64,000 nt of DNA from Collinsella sp. (GCA_019425015.1 JAHYYJ010000003.1:62001-126000), one strand, 5' to 3'. Positions 25,089 through 33,817 are shown, counted from the stretch's first letter. The notes: generated by a model from the sequence alone, not told the origin. Program-made: numbers and translations.

Positions 25089-27119
25089 CTAGAGCTCGTT
25101 GGCCGCGTGATACGCCGTGCGAATGGCGCTCGCGATGTCGGCGGTGCGCTCGCCCGAGCAGTCGCCCACGCAGGTCACGGGCACCGTCACGCCGTCCAGG
25201 TCAAACGCGTTGGCCCTGGAGCCCACGGCCATCACCACGTAATCGCAGGCGATCTTCGCCGGCTCCTCGGCGCCGTCCTCGGTGGTGCGAACGGCCTCAA
25301 CGCCCTCGTCGGTAATAGCGGTCAGACGGGTCTTAACATGCTGCTCCACGTTATGCTCGGCAAAGTCGCTCATAATCAGCGGCAGAATGGTCTCGGACTC
25401 GCCCGCGGCAATCTTGTCGAGCATCTCGACAATCGCCACCTCGCAGCCGTGCTGCAGCAGATACTCGGCAGTCTCGGTGCCCACCAGGCCACCGCCAATG
25501 ACGGCGACGCGGCCGTTGAGCTCCACCTTGCCGGCCAGCACGTCCCAGCTCGAGACGACCTTCTCCGAGTCGGCGCCCGGAACGGGGATGACCACGTCGT
25601 GCGCGCCCACAGCCACAATCGCGGCGTCGGCGGCGTTGAGGTCCGCGGGGCTAGCGGCGTGGTTGAGCTCAACCTTCACGCCCAGGCCGGGCAGAATCTT
25701 CTCGTAATACTCGACCGAACGCATGATCTCGTCCTTGCGCGGGGGCGCAGCCGCCAGCACAATCTGGCCGCCCAGATGATCGCTCGCCTCGTAGACGGTC
25801 ACGTCGTAGCCGCGCTTGGCCGCCACGCGCGCGGCCTCCAGGCCGGCAATACCGCCGCCCACCACGGCGATCTTCTTGTCGCCCTCGCCCGGCTTAATGG
25901 CGATGGTCGCCTCGTCGCCGTTCTCGGCATTGAGCACGCACGAGATGTACTTGCGGTTTTGAATCGCGTCGACGCAGCCCTTGTTGCAGTTGAGGCACTC
26001 GCGGATGGGCTCACCCGTGGCGGCCTTCAGCGCAATGTCGGGGTCGCACATGAGCGAGCGGCCATAGGCGATGATGTCGGCCGAGCCGTCTTCCAGAATC
26101 TTCTCGCCGGCCTCGACCGAGACAACGCGGCCGACGGTTGCCACCGGCACGGAGACCAGGGCCTTGACGCGCTCTGCCACGGGCAGCGTCCAGTTGTAGG
26201 GCATGGCGCCCATGGGCGGAATGGTGTCGCCCATGTTGCCGGTGTGGTTGGCCTGCGCGACCTGGATCATATCGATGCCCGCGCCCTCGAGCAGCTTGGC
26301 AAACTCGCAGGCCTCATCGGGCTGCAGGCCGCCCTTGCCGCGCGGCGTGCCGTCGGGGTTCTCCATAATCACGGGGAGCTTGTACTCCACCATCAGCTGC
26401 GGCGCGGCCTCCTTAATGGCAGCGACGACCTCGAGCGCGTAGCGGACGCGGTTCTCGAACGAGCCGCCGTACTCGTCGGTGCGCTGGTTGAGGATGGCCG
26501 AGCACAGCGAACCCACCAGACGGTCGCCGTGGACCTCGATAGCGTCGATGCCGGCCTGCTGCGCGCGAGCGGCCGAGGCAGCGATGGCTTCCTTGATCTG
26601 GGTGAGCTGCTCTACGCTCGCCTCGTTCACAAAGTGCTGCATGTCGTGGTGCAGCTTGGCGTAGGCCTGCTTGCGAATCTCGTTGGACTCGGCCATCTTG
26701 GCGGCAAAGGTCTCCTCGTCGCCGGCGGCCTTGGCCTCCTGCGCGGCCTTGGCGGCGGCCATGGAGCCCATGACCATGCGGCCGACGCCGGGGACGTCGT
26801 ACTCGGGGTGGAACAGCTGCAGCGCGACCTTGGCGCCGTGCTTGTGGACGGCGTCGGCCAGGGCCTTAAACGTGGGGATCTGGGCGTCGGTCGCCAGCTT
26901 GGGCGTGGGGCTTGCGGTCATAACGGGAGCGACGTCGCCGATGACGATGTAGCTCACGCCGCCACGGGCCAGGCGCTCGTAAAAAGCCAGGCTGCGCTCG
27001 CCGATGGAACCGTCGCGCTCCTCGTAGCCGGTGGTCAGCGGCGGGAACATAATGCGGTTCTTGAGCTCAAGGGGGCCAACCGTAATGGGCTGGAGCAGCT
27101 TGGATGCAGGTGCGGTCAT
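25089..27119 (-). CDS. OYE-family NADH:flavin oxidoreductase with FeS and FAD/NAD domains
   Basis: A 676-residue enzyme of the 2,4-dienoyl-CoA reductase / BaiH / enoate reductase architecture. An N-terminal FMN TIM barrel (to about 370) is followed by a 4Fe-4S site spaced C-x2-C-x3-C-x11-C (CLNCNKGC near residue 380) and by FAD- and NAD-binding domains with GGGIAGLEAARVA and GGGLVGTETAEYL. It should pass NAD(P)H electrons through FAD and FeS to FMN to reduce an activated double bond; the substrate cannot be told from sequence. The usual HGAHGYL active-site segment reads HGDRLVGSLCS here. The RBS AGAGG favours the ATG at 27119 over one at 27125. It is monocistronic. Confidence 0.88.
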   Translation of the reverse strand: MTAPASKLLQPITVGPLELKNRIMFPPLTTGYEERDGSIGERSLAFYERLARGGVSYIVIGDVAPVMTASPTPKLATDAQIPTFKALADAVHKHGAKVALQLFHPEYDVPGVGRMVMGSMAAAKAAQEAKAAGDEETFAAKMAESNEIRKQAYAKLHHDMQHFVNEASVEQLTQIKEAIAASAARAQQAGIDAIEVHGDRLVGSLCSAILNQRTDEYGGSFENRVRYALEVVAAIKEAAPQLMVEYKLPVIMENPDGTPRGKGGLQPDEACEFAKLLEGAGIDMIQVAQANHTGNMGDTIPPMGAMPYNWTLPVAERVKALVSVPVATVGRVVSVEAGEKILEDGSADIIAYGRSLMCDPDIALKAATGEPIRECLNCNKGCVDAIQNRKYISCVLNAENGDEATIAIKPGEGDKKIAVVGGGIAGLEAARVAAKRGYDVTVYEASDHLGGQIVLAAAPPRKDEIMRSVEYYEKILPGLGVKVELNHAASPADLNAADAAIVAVGAHDVVIPVPGADSEKVVSSWDVLAGKVELNGRVAVIGGGLVGTETAEYLLQHGCEVAIVEMLDKIAAGESETILPLIMSDFAEHNVEQHVKTRLTAITDEGVEAVRTTEDGAEEPAKIACDYVVMAVGSRANAFDLDGVTVPVTCVGDCSGERTADIASAIRTAYHAANEL

Positions 27120-27261
27120 GGACATTCCTCTCTTGTAGGCGCGGCGGCGATGGTGCCGCGTAGTTGTCTAGAGGATATGGCATGGGAGCACGGCGACGCA
27201 ACGGAAATCGGCGGATAGCAGGCGAGGGCTGGTGGATGGGGCAGGGTTGGGTTGGGGGTTT

Positions 27262-27558
27262 GTCTCGATCTGTAACAGTTACTCGGCAAATACCGTTCCT
27301 CGTGTTACAGATCAAGACATTCCCCTCGGCCCATCCTCAACAATCTAAATCTGTAACAGTTAGACCCACTTTTGACCTCTACCTGTTACAGATCAAGACA
27401 AACCAACCCGGTCTGCCAGAACATCTAAATCTGTAACAGTTACTCGGCAAAAACCGTCCCTTGTGTTACAAATTTAGACAAACGGAGGCCGGCTGCTGGT
27501 TTGTCTCGATCTGTAACATCTAGCCGCCCAAATCGGGCCTACCTGTTACAGATCGAGA
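27262..27558. repeat. Alternating inverted-site array 1 (8 sites, 40-bp period)
   Basis: A 15-bp site TCTNNATCTGTAACA alternates with its reverse complement: forward at 27263, 27344, 27424, 27504; reverse ending at 27317, 27398, 27478, 27558. Spacers are 25 bp (one is 24-25). Four potential 55-nt hairpins result. The NN positions covary in units 3 and 4 (AA with TT, CG with CG). The interiors often start GTTA. The array lies in the 950-bp gap between divergent genes at 27119 and 28074. Confidence 0.9.
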
Positions 27559-28073
27559 TTTTGCTTCAGAAGCCGAGAGCAGAAGCCCGAGCGGAAAAGC
27601 GGGCAGGCCGACGGCATCGCCCCGCCGTCATACCGAGGACCGCGCCACGGCAGTCCGGGCGTGGGCCAACCCCGCAATTCCGGACATTTCACCCCTTTTC
27701 CGACTCCTCCTCCTTTCATCCAGGATGCCCGGACGGCAAGAGTCGGAACGTCTCCTCAATATCCAAACTTCACGCAAGCCCAATGCGAATAGAGACGGAC
27801 CTGGCAAATCAAGACACGGCTAGCCGCTCGCACCCAAAGCCGTTTGCCTAAAAATGTATACCGCTGGCCGAAATGGAAAGATGGTAACAGCGAAAAAGAC
27901 TAGCCGAGCTCGTTTTAAGCACCGTTTGTTCCGTCCCGCATGTTTTGTGAACACTCTAACTATCATGAAGCCAGTAAACAGAGGTGGACATCAACATCCA
28001 ACGCCGGCAAGCATGTGAGCGCCTCCTCTGTCCAAGGGGCAAGCCCCCGAGATTAGTTAGGAGAGGGGAAGAG
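27559..28073. other. Intergenic region upstream of the PTS operon
   Basis: No credible gene. The stretch should contain the promoter of the sugar operon and its operator for the RpiR-type regulator at 31374, but no convincing -35/-10 pair or palindrome was found. AGGAGAGGGG at 28060-28069 is the ribosome-binding site of the EIICB gene. Confidence 0.4.
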
Positions 28074-29636
28074 ATGGATAAAGTCAAAACGGCCTTCCAG
28101 AACTTTGGCCGCGTTATCGTCGACCCTATTTTGTACCTTTCGGTAACGGGCATCATTTTGGCCATCGCCACGGTATGCTCGCTCGGCAGCGGAGTTGTCG
28201 CGGATCTGGGCACGCTGCTCTCCGCGGCAACCAACTCCGCGGTGATCGGCAACCTGCCGGTGATTTTCGCAGTCGGCCTAACGGCAGGCTTCGCAAAGAA
28301 ACAAAAATCCAACGCGGCAGTGTTTGGACTTATTAGTTACCTCATGTTCCTGTATGTCAACAACGCCTACCTGACGCTCACCGATCAGCTGGCAAAAGCC
28401 GGCGCGATGGGTCTGTATGGCACTGGCCAGGCAACGGTACTGGGTCTTCAAGTTACCGATGTCAACGTCTTCGGTGGCGTACTCATCGGATGCTTCTGCG
28501 GTTGGCTCTATAACAAACTGATCGACGTAAAGGTATCGGAGTATATCCGGATTTACGGCGGACCCCGCCTGGCCCTTCTGGCGATGGTTCCGCTGAGCAT
28601 TGTCTTCGGCATCGGAGCGACTATCGTGTGGCCCCCTATCGCCAACGCCATCAGCAACGCTTCTTCATTCATCGCAGCCTCGGGTGGTCTGGGCGTTTTC
28701 ATTTACGGCTTCCTGAACCGCGTCCTCGTACCTCTCGGCATGCACCACTTTATGTGGATGCCGTTTGACTACTCCGCGATTGGCGGCACGGCGGTCATCG
28801 CCGGCCAGAGCGTTTCTGGCGCAGCAAACATCTTCTATGCCGAGCTTCCTCTTATCGCCGACGGGTCCCTCACCACAGTCGATCCCTCTGTCCGCTTTGC
28901 CATGTTCGGCTTTGGCAAGGAATTCGTAACCCTTGGCACCGTGCTCGCAATGATTGCAACCTCCCGTCCTGAGAATCGAAAAGCCGTTGCAGCCATGCTG
29001 GTGCCTATTTACATCACAGCCATGCTCTCCGGCATCACCGAGCCGCTTGACTTCATGATCCTGTTCGCGTCTCCGATTCTCTGGGTTGCCTACAGCCTGT
29101 TCTACGGACTGGGCGAGATGCTCCTGTTTGTCCTGGGAGTCCGCTTGCTTAACATGTACGGTGGCATCGAGCTGCTCACGCTCGGCCTGCCTTTGCCAAT
29201 GGGCGTCACCAAGTTCCCGATTTACATCGTCTTGGGCATCGTGTTTGCCGCCGTTTCGTTCATCGTTCTGGCGGTGGTGATCAAGAAACTCAACCTCATG
29301 ACGCCCGGCCGTTCCGCAGAGTGGTCTGCAGAGGTCTCCGGAGACAACAATGCTCTCGAGTCCTCCGGAACTCCGGAAGTCGACGCAAAACAGCAGGAAA
29401 TGGTGCAGAACATCATCAACGGCCTTGGCGGCAAGGACAATATCAACACCATGGGCTGCTGCATGACTCGTCTCCGTGTCGAAGTCAAAGATCCCGACAA
29501 GGTCAACGAAGAGACCATCAAGAAGGCTATCGACAAGGGCCTGTTTAAGAACGGCACCAATGTCCAAATTGTCGTGGGAACCAACGTGCACTCCGTCTAC
29601 GACCTGCTGCGTCCCATCCTTAATCTGGAAGATTAA
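28074..29636 (+). CDS. PTS alpha-glucoside-type EIICB permease
   Basis: A 520-residue PTS membrane permease of the glucose/maltose family. Residues 1-430 are the EIIC domain, with about ten membrane segments and the family signature around HHFMWMPFDYSA and GITEPLDFMILF. A linker leads to the EIIB domain, whose phosphorylated Cys463 lies in CCMTRLR; a second Cys precedes it. There is no EIIA domain, so EIIA must come from elsewhere. AGGAGAGGGG sits before the ATG at 28074; the upstream extension to 27984 is rejected. The GH4 6-phospho-alpha-glucosidase two genes on suggests maltose, isomaltulose-type or other alpha-glucosides as substrates. Confidence 0.92.
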   Translation: MDKVKTAFQNFGRVIVDPILYLSVTGIILAIATVCSLGSGVVADLGTLLSAATNSAVIGNLPVIFAVGLTAGFAKKQKSNAAVFGLISYLMFLYVNNAYLTLTDQLAKAGAMGLYGTGQATVLGLQVTDVNVFGGVLIGCFCGWLYNKLIDVKVSEYIRIYGGPRLALLAMVPLSIVFGIGATIVWPPIANAISNASSFIAASGGLGVFIYGFLNRVLVPLGMHHFMWMPFDYSAIGGTAVIAGQSVSGAANIFYAELPLIADGSLTTVDPSVRFAMFGFGKEFVTLGTVLAMIATSRPENRKAVAAMLVPIYITAMLSGITEPLDFMILFASPILWVAYSLFYGLGEMLLFVLGVRLLNMYGGIELLTLGLPLPMGVTKFPIYIVLGIVFAAVSFIVLAVVIKKLNLMTPGRSAEWSAEVSGDNNALESSGTPEVDAKQQEMVQNIINGLGGKDNINTMGCCMTRLRVEVKDPDKVNEETIKKAIDKGLFKNGTNVQIVVGTNVHSVYDLLRPILNLED

Positions 29637-29681
29637 CAGTCGCTTAATCGATAATCGATAAGCGATAAGCGAGGAGACCTC

Positions 29682-29951
29682 ATGTTGACCAAAACGTTTC
29701 ATTCAATCCGAGGCATGTTCGAACGCCTGCTCAACATGTACAAAGAAAAGTCGACAAGGGGTCTTCTCGTACTTATGGCTGCATTCGCATGTGGTTTTAT
29801 CTGGCCGCTCCTGGGTCTACTCGCTGCGGTTTGGACCCGGCGTTCAGGAAGGCACGCGGACGCAGGCAGCATTGCAGGAATGGCGGCGGTCATCAACATC
29901 GCTACCTACTTCGTGCAGATAGTGACCAAGATTGTCTGCAGCTCAATTTGA
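29682..29951 (+). CDS. Small two-segment membrane protein in PTS operon
   Basis: An 89-residue protein of unknown family. A basic N-terminus (MLTKTFHSIRGMFERLLNMY) precedes two hydrophobic segments, about residues 27-50 and 66-88. A good ribosome-binding site, GGAGACCTC, precedes the ATG. It lies 45 nt after the EIICB gene and overlaps no other frame until the GH4 start 20 nt downstream, so it is very likely co-expressed. It may assist or regulate the permease, which is only a guess from position. Confidence 0.65.
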   Translation: MLTKTFHSIRGMFERLLNMYKEKSTRGLLVLMAAFACGFIWPLLGLLAAVWTRRSGRHADAGSIAGMAAVINIATYFVQIVTKIVCSSI

Positions 29952-29970
29952 TTTGAAAGGCATGAACAAC

Positions 29971-31299
29971 ATGAACGGATACAAGATTGTCATCTGCGGC
30001 GGCGGCAGCACCTATACCGCCGGTATCGTCAAAGACCTGATTGATCAAAAGGATGAACTGGGGATTCGTGAGCTTTGGCTCTATGACATCGACAAGGAAC
30101 GCCAGGACACGGTCGCCGTGGTGGTTAAGGCAGTTATCGATGACCTTGCTCCCGAGATCCCCTTGCATGTAACCGTCGACCCCAAAGAGGCGTTTACAGA
30201 TGCGAACTTTGTTATGGCGCAGATGCGCGTGGGCGGGCTCAAGATGCGTATCCAGGATGAGCAAATCAGCCTGCGCCATGGCGTAGTCGGCCAAGAGACC
30301 TGCGGAGCAGGTGGCATGGCCTATGGCATGAGGACCATCTTCCCCATGTGCGAGCTTGTCGATTTCTGCGAGGAGTATGCCTGCAAGGACTACTGGATCG
30401 TCAACTACTCCAACCCCGCTGCCATCGTAGCCAAGGCAATGCACAAGCTGCGTCCTAACGCTCGCATTCTTGACATCTGCGATATGCCAGTGGAGATTGA
30501 AGCCCGCATGGCAGAGATTTTAGGGTGCGAACTCAACGACATTGAGGTCGACTACTTTGGCCTCAATCACTTTGGGTGGTTTACCAACGTACGTTGCAAG
30601 GGCGTCGATGTTACGGATAAGCTCAAAGAGCACGTGCGCAAATACGGTTATATTTCCGAAGCAAGCCTCAATGACGCCTTGGTGAAGGACCCAGATTGGG
30701 CCCACACCTTCAAGAATGCGGCAACGATTTCTACGCTATTTCAGGATTACCTCCCCAACACCTATTACCAGTATTACCTGTTGCCCGATGCCTGCGTGGA
30801 GTACATGGACATCAATAACACGCGTGGCATGCAGGTTGTAAACGGCCGCGAAAAGCGCATCTTCGATGCATCTGCGGCGCTTAAGCGTGGTGAAAAGGTA
30901 GATCTCACGCAGTTCTATGTAGGCGTCCACGGCAAGTTCATTGTCGATGTCGTTAAGTCTCTGGCAAAAGACCTGCGCCATCGCCAGCTGGTGATTGTGC
31001 CCAACAATGGTGCAATCGAGAACCTCTCGGACGACGCGACCGTCGAGGTTCCGGCGTACATCACCGATCGAGGAGCCGAGCCGATTCGCGTCGGAAAGAT
31101 TCCCCGCTTCTATAAGGGCCTTATCGAACAGCAGGATGCCTGCGAGGGCCTTGTGGTCGAAGCCGTTATCGAAGGTTCCTACCAGAAGGCACTCGAAGCC
31201 TTCACCCTCAATCGCACGATTCCCTCAGCACGCGTGGCCAAGGAAGTCTTGGACGACATGATCGAGGCGAACAAGGGCTATTGGCCTGAGCTGAAGTAA
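29971..31299 (+). CDS. 6-phospho-alpha-glucosidase, GH4 family
   Basis: A 442-residue NAD- and metal-dependent glycosidase. The NAD-binding loop is GGGSTYTAGIVKDL; the GH4 blocks GQETCGAGGMAYGMRT and NYSNPAAIV are present. The motif CDMP (ILDICDMPVEIE) is the form reported for 6-phospho-alpha-glucosidases, while beta-specific enzymes have CN(V/M)P. It should cleave phosphorylated alpha-glucosides delivered by the PTS permease into glucose 6-phosphate and sugar. GAAAGG lies ten bases before the ATG at 29971, which I prefer to upstream ATGs at 29932 and 29962. Confidence 0.93.
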   Translation: MNGYKIVICGGGSTYTAGIVKDLIDQKDELGIRELWLYDIDKERQDTVAVVVKAVIDDLAPEIPLHVTVDPKEAFTDANFVMAQMRVGGLKMRIQDEQISLRHGVVGQETCGAGGMAYGMRTIFPMCELVDFCEEYACKDYWIVNYSNPAAIVAKAMHKLRPNARILDICDMPVEIEARMAEILGCELNDIEVDYFGLNHFGWFTNVRCKGVDVTDKLKEHVRKYGYISEASLNDALVKDPDWAHTFKNAATISTLFQDYLPNTYYQYYLLPDACVEYMDINNTRGMQVVNGREKRIFDASAALKRGEKVDLTQFYVGVHGKFIVDVVKSLAKDLRHRQLVIVPNNGAIENLSDDATVEVPAYITDRGAEPIRVGKIPRFYKGLIEQQDACEGLVVEAVIEGSYQKALEAFTLNRTIPSARVAKEVLDDMIEANKGYWPELK

Positions 31300-31330
31300 A
31301 GGAACCGCCCAAATACCAAAAGCGCAAAAG

Positions 31331-31369
31331 ATGGCCCCAAGGCAAAATTGCCTTGGGGCCATCTTTTAT
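31331..31369. terminator. Bidirectional terminator between GH4 and RpiR genes
   Basis: A perfect 15-bp palindrome (ATGGCCCCAAGGCAA and its complement, 2-nt loop) is followed by CTTTTAT on the plus strand and by a CTTTTGCG on the minus strand. It serves the two convergent genes. Confidence 0.88.
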
Positions 31370-31373
31370 ATGC

Positions 31374-32231
31374 CTAGATCTCAGCAAAACTCGTGAAGAT
31401 GAACGAATCGGCCTCGCGTTTTACACGATAGTTCTCTTGATAGTCCTGATTGAATATAAGCGAATAAATAACCTGAAGCGTATACGTGAGCGAAATCAAA
31501 GAAGAGTAATTGGCCACCTTTCCAATCACGCGTTCTGATTTTGGAATGGGCAAGACAGTATCGCATTGCTTGGCGAGCACCGAATCAGAAAACGCCGTAA
31601 TTAAACACGGCTTGACTCCGCGTTCGGAAAGAGTGGCAGCGTATTTGGAATAGTCATAGTGAATGCCGCTGTAGCTTAGGAATAAAAACAGGTCGCCGGG
31701 CTTGCCGTTTTTAACATGCAGCGTCTGCAGGCCTCCGTCGTCTGCCATGGTGACATGACGATCGAGCTTAAGAAGATTGTTGCGAAAGATGCATCCCGCC
31801 AGGTAGCTTTCCCCTTTAGCAAAGATGTAAATTCGTGGGGCGCTAAGAACCGCCTTGGCGATTATGCTTAATTTGGCGCTATCGAGCTCGATTTTCGTTT
31901 GATCTATGATGCCCTTCAAGAGATTCGCAAGGTTACCCTCGATGGCCTCAATTGAATCGGTGCTGTCAAAAGGGCGATTGCGATCAACGGTGGCAGCCAG
32001 AAGATAGTCTCCGCTTATCTCCTGGATGAGCTGCATGATCAACTCTCGATAGCCGCTTAGGCCCAGTTTCTTGCAAAAGCGGATGATAGTCGCGTTCGAA
32101 GTGTAAGTCTCCTGTGCGAGCTTTGCCATAGTGAGGGTCTTAAGGTCGCTGGTATGATTGAGCAGATAGGTAGCAATAGCTCGGTCGGTTTCATTAAAAG
32201 ACGCGCTGTTACGCAGGCTATCAAGAATCAT
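31374..32231 (-). CDS. RpiR-family transcriptional regulator (HTH plus SIS)
   Basis: A 285-residue regulator. The N-terminal HTH_6 domain covers about residues 1-75 (AQETYTSNATIIRFCKKLGLSGY contains the recognition helix). The SIS sugar-phosphate-binding domain spans about 105-245 with IYIFAKGESYLAG and LFLFLSYSGIHYDY. It is convergent with the alpha-glucoside PTS operon and is likely its regulator, sensing a sugar phosphate made by the pathway. The region upstream (32232 onward) has TTGATA as a possible -35 but no clear -10. Confidence 0.9.
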   Translation of the reverse strand: MILDSLRNSASFNETDRAIATYLLNHTSDLKTLTMAKLAQETYTSNATIIRFCKKLGLSGYRELIMQLIQEISGDYLLAATVDRNRPFDSTDSIEAIEGNLANLLKGIIDQTKIELDSAKLSIIAKAVLSAPRIYIFAKGESYLAGCIFRNNLLKLDRHVTMADDGGLQTLHVKNGKPGDLFLFLSYSGIHYDYSKYAATLSERGVKPCLITAFSDSVLAKQCDTVLPIPKSERVIGKVANYSSLISLTYTLQVIYSLIFNQDYQENYRVKREADSFIFTSFAEI

Positions 32232-32620
32232 GGTCGCTCCGATCGCTTTAGTTTGCCACTTAATTATGTCATTATCAAAACGACGGGCAGCCCTTCATGC
32301 ACTGACTTACGCCCTGCGATCTCTCTTCTGATATTCCGCATATAACGGCAACATAAATTGCGAGGAGCGTGTCGCTCAGTTCCTAGAGAACAAATGCGAA
32401 GAGGTTCGATTACCTGAGTTCACCGCCTGCTTTGAGGCAAAGAGACGGCCCCGGCCAAGCTCAATGCAGATTTGAGGCAGCATAGTGCTTGTCTGTCGGC
32501 ATCCTACAACCTGTAATCCCTACTCCCCAGTTTCTGTGCTAGCTGGTTCAGGCAGGCGCCCTGTCTAAAATAAGCTGTTTAAAATTGATTTCGACCAAAA
32601 TTCGACCAAGATTGAAAGGC
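32232..32620. other. Intergenic region between rpiR-like gene and tRNA
   Basis: No ORF with family resemblance. The only visible structure is a near-direct repeat of TTCGACCAA at 32590-32610, just beyond the tRNA terminator. It could be a worn attachment site, since tRNA 3' ends are favoured integration targets, but the sequence does not match the tRNA end. Confidence 0.35.
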
Positions 32621-32660
32621 AAAAAAGAAAACAGCCCAGAGGAACAATGCCTCTGAGCTG
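32621..32660 (-). terminator. Terminator of the initiator tRNA gene
   Basis: On the minus strand CAGCTCAGAGG pairs with CCTCTGGGCTG around a 7-nt loop and runs into TTTTCTTTTTT. Confidence 0.85.
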
Positions 32661-32670
32661 CTAAAAGTCT

Positions 32671-32747
32671 TGGTCGCGGGGGCAGGATTTGAACCTACGA
32701 CCTCCGGGTTATGAGCCCGGCGAGCTACCAGACTGCTCCACCCCGCA
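32671..32747 (-). tRNA. Initiator tRNA-Met (CAT)
   Basis: A 77-nt cloverleaf on the minus strand with encoded CCA. The D stem is GAGC/GCTC, the anticodon stem CCGGG/CCCGG with loop CTCATAA, and the T arm GTAGG-TTCAAAT-CCTGC. Three consecutive G-C pairs next to the anticodon loop and A11-U24 mark an initiator. The 1-72 pair, weak in all bacterial initiators, is U-G here instead of the common C-A mismatch. Confidence 0.95.
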
Positions 32748-32778
32748 ATGTCTGGGCGCCTCATGTGCGCAGGAAAGA

Positions 32779-32807
32779 ATATTACGCGGGAGTTCGGTAA
32801 GCGGCAA
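32779..32807 (-). promoter_or_regulatory. Sigma70-type promoter of the tRNA gene
   Basis: On the minus strand TTGCCG (32802-32807) and TAATAT (32779-32784) are separated by 17 bp and end 31 nt before the mature tRNA 5' end. It is the best consensus promoter seen in the window. Confidence 0.7.
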
Positions 32808-32902
32808 GGAAAATCTCGTAGAGCATAATTCCTTCATATTTAGAACTCCTCAGCCCCTATCACCGTGAACGAATCGCAGCCGAGCGCCGCCGGCGGCGCG
32901 TA

Positions 32903-32908
32903 TACAAT
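32903..32908 (+). promoter_or_regulatory. Candidate -10 box of coaX
   Basis: TATACAAT (TACAAT at 32903) lies 36 nt before the coaX ATG in a GC-rich context with no visible -35. Confidence 0.4.
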
Positions 32909-32944
32909 GGTGCGCGTCCTTTTACGCCGACACCTGGAGTAGAC

Positions 32945-33718
32945 ATGCTGCTCGCTATCGATATGGGAAACACGCAGACGGCCATGGGCCTGTTTGACGG
33001 AGACGAGCTGGTGCAGTCGTGGCGCATGCCCACCGACCGCTCCTATACCGCCGACGAGATCCACGTGCGCCTGATGGGCTTCTTTAAGATGTACGACCTC
33101 TCGCTCGGCGCGGTCGACGCGATCGCCTTTGCCGGCGTGGTGCCGCAGCTCTCGCGCGAGTGGCACGCCGTGGCCAACCGCATCGCGGCAGACGCCATCG
33201 TCATTGGGCAGCAGACGGCGGCCGTGACCAAGCTGCGGGCGGCGCGTCCCCAGGCCGTTGGTGCCGACCGCATCGCCAACGCCGTCGCTGCCGAGACCTT
33301 CTACGGCGCTCCGGCGATCGTGGTGGACTTTGGCACCGCAACCAATATCGACGTTATCGACGAGGACGGCTATTACATTGGCGGAGCGATTGCGCCGGGC
33401 ATCCGCATTTCGATGGACGCGCTCGCCGCCCGAGCCGCCAAGCTCGCTAGCGTTCCGCTCGAGGCGCCCGAGCACGCCATCGGCCGCGATACCGAGGAGT
33501 GCATCAAGGTCGGCGCCGTAACGGGCGCCGCCGCCATGGCCGAGGGCCTGGTCGCGCGCATGAAGCGCGAGCTGGGGCGCGAGGACGCCACCGTTATCGC
33601 CACGGGCGGCCTCGCCAGCATCGTCGCCGATTCGACTGATGCCTTCGACATAGTCGACGGCCAGCTCACCATCAAAGGCATCTGCGAAATCTACCGCCGC
33701 ATGCAGAAGCTGGGGTAA
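32945..33718 (+). CDS. coaX: Type III pantothenate kinase
   Basis: A 257-residue ASKHA-fold kinase that phosphorylates pantothenate, the first step of coenzyme A synthesis. The phosphate loop DMGNTQTAMGLFDGD is at the N-terminus; GADRIANAVAA near residue 107 and DFGTATNIDVID near 130 are the family's adenosine and catalytic motifs, and GGAIAPGI follows. Length matches CoaX. GGAG lies 6 nt before the ATG. The palindromic terminator at 33764 closes the unit. Confidence 0.95.
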   Translation: MLLAIDMGNTQTAMGLFDGDELVQSWRMPTDRSYTADEIHVRLMGFFKMYDLSLGAVDAIAFAGVVPQLSREWHAVANRIAADAIVIGQQTAAVTKLRAARPQAVGADRIANAVAAETFYGAPAIVVDFGTATNIDVIDEDGYYIGGAIAPGIRISMDALAARAAKLASVPLEAPEHAIGRDTEECIKVGAVTGAAAMAEGLVARMKRELGREDATVIATGGLASIVADSTDAFDIVDGQLTIKGICEIYRRMQKLG

Positions 33719-33763
33719 GGCGGGGTTTAAGTCGAGCGCGAGCGGCGAACTAGGCAACGCATC

Positions 33764-33816
33764 GGTCCTATTCCTCAAAATCGAAATTTTTTCGATTTTG
33801 AGGAATAGGACCTTTT
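33764..33816. terminator. 23-bp-arm palindrome and terminator after coaX, ATPase-2 repeat copy 1
   Basis: A perfect palindrome with arms of 23 bp (core CTATTCCTCAAAATCGAAA) and a 3-nt loop, followed by TTTTGC. It lies between coaX and the ATPase stop, and can terminate both. Its core recurs in two copies upstream of the ATPase (35041 and 35127), so it is more than a terminator. Confidence 0.8.
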
Positions 33817-33817
33817 G

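Noticed and set aside
25107..27218. 703-codon open frame on the plus strand opposite the OYE reductase
   Set aside because: It mirrors the codon structure of a GC-rich gene, is Arg/His/Ala/Gly-rich with no domain, and the opposite strand has intact FMN, FeS and FAD motifs.
27262..27558. Canonical CRISPR array
   Set aside because: Sites alternate in orientation, are only 15 bp, loops are semi-conserved, and no cas genes lie in the window. Reported as an unexplained array instead.
32585..32612. Integrative-element attachment site next to the tRNA
   Set aside because: TTCGACCAA is repeated, but it does not match the tRNA 3' end and no integrase is nearby.
32579..32764. 61-codon minus-strand frame ending VVGSNPAPATKTFSS
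   Set aside because: This is the well-known translated shadow of a tRNA gene.
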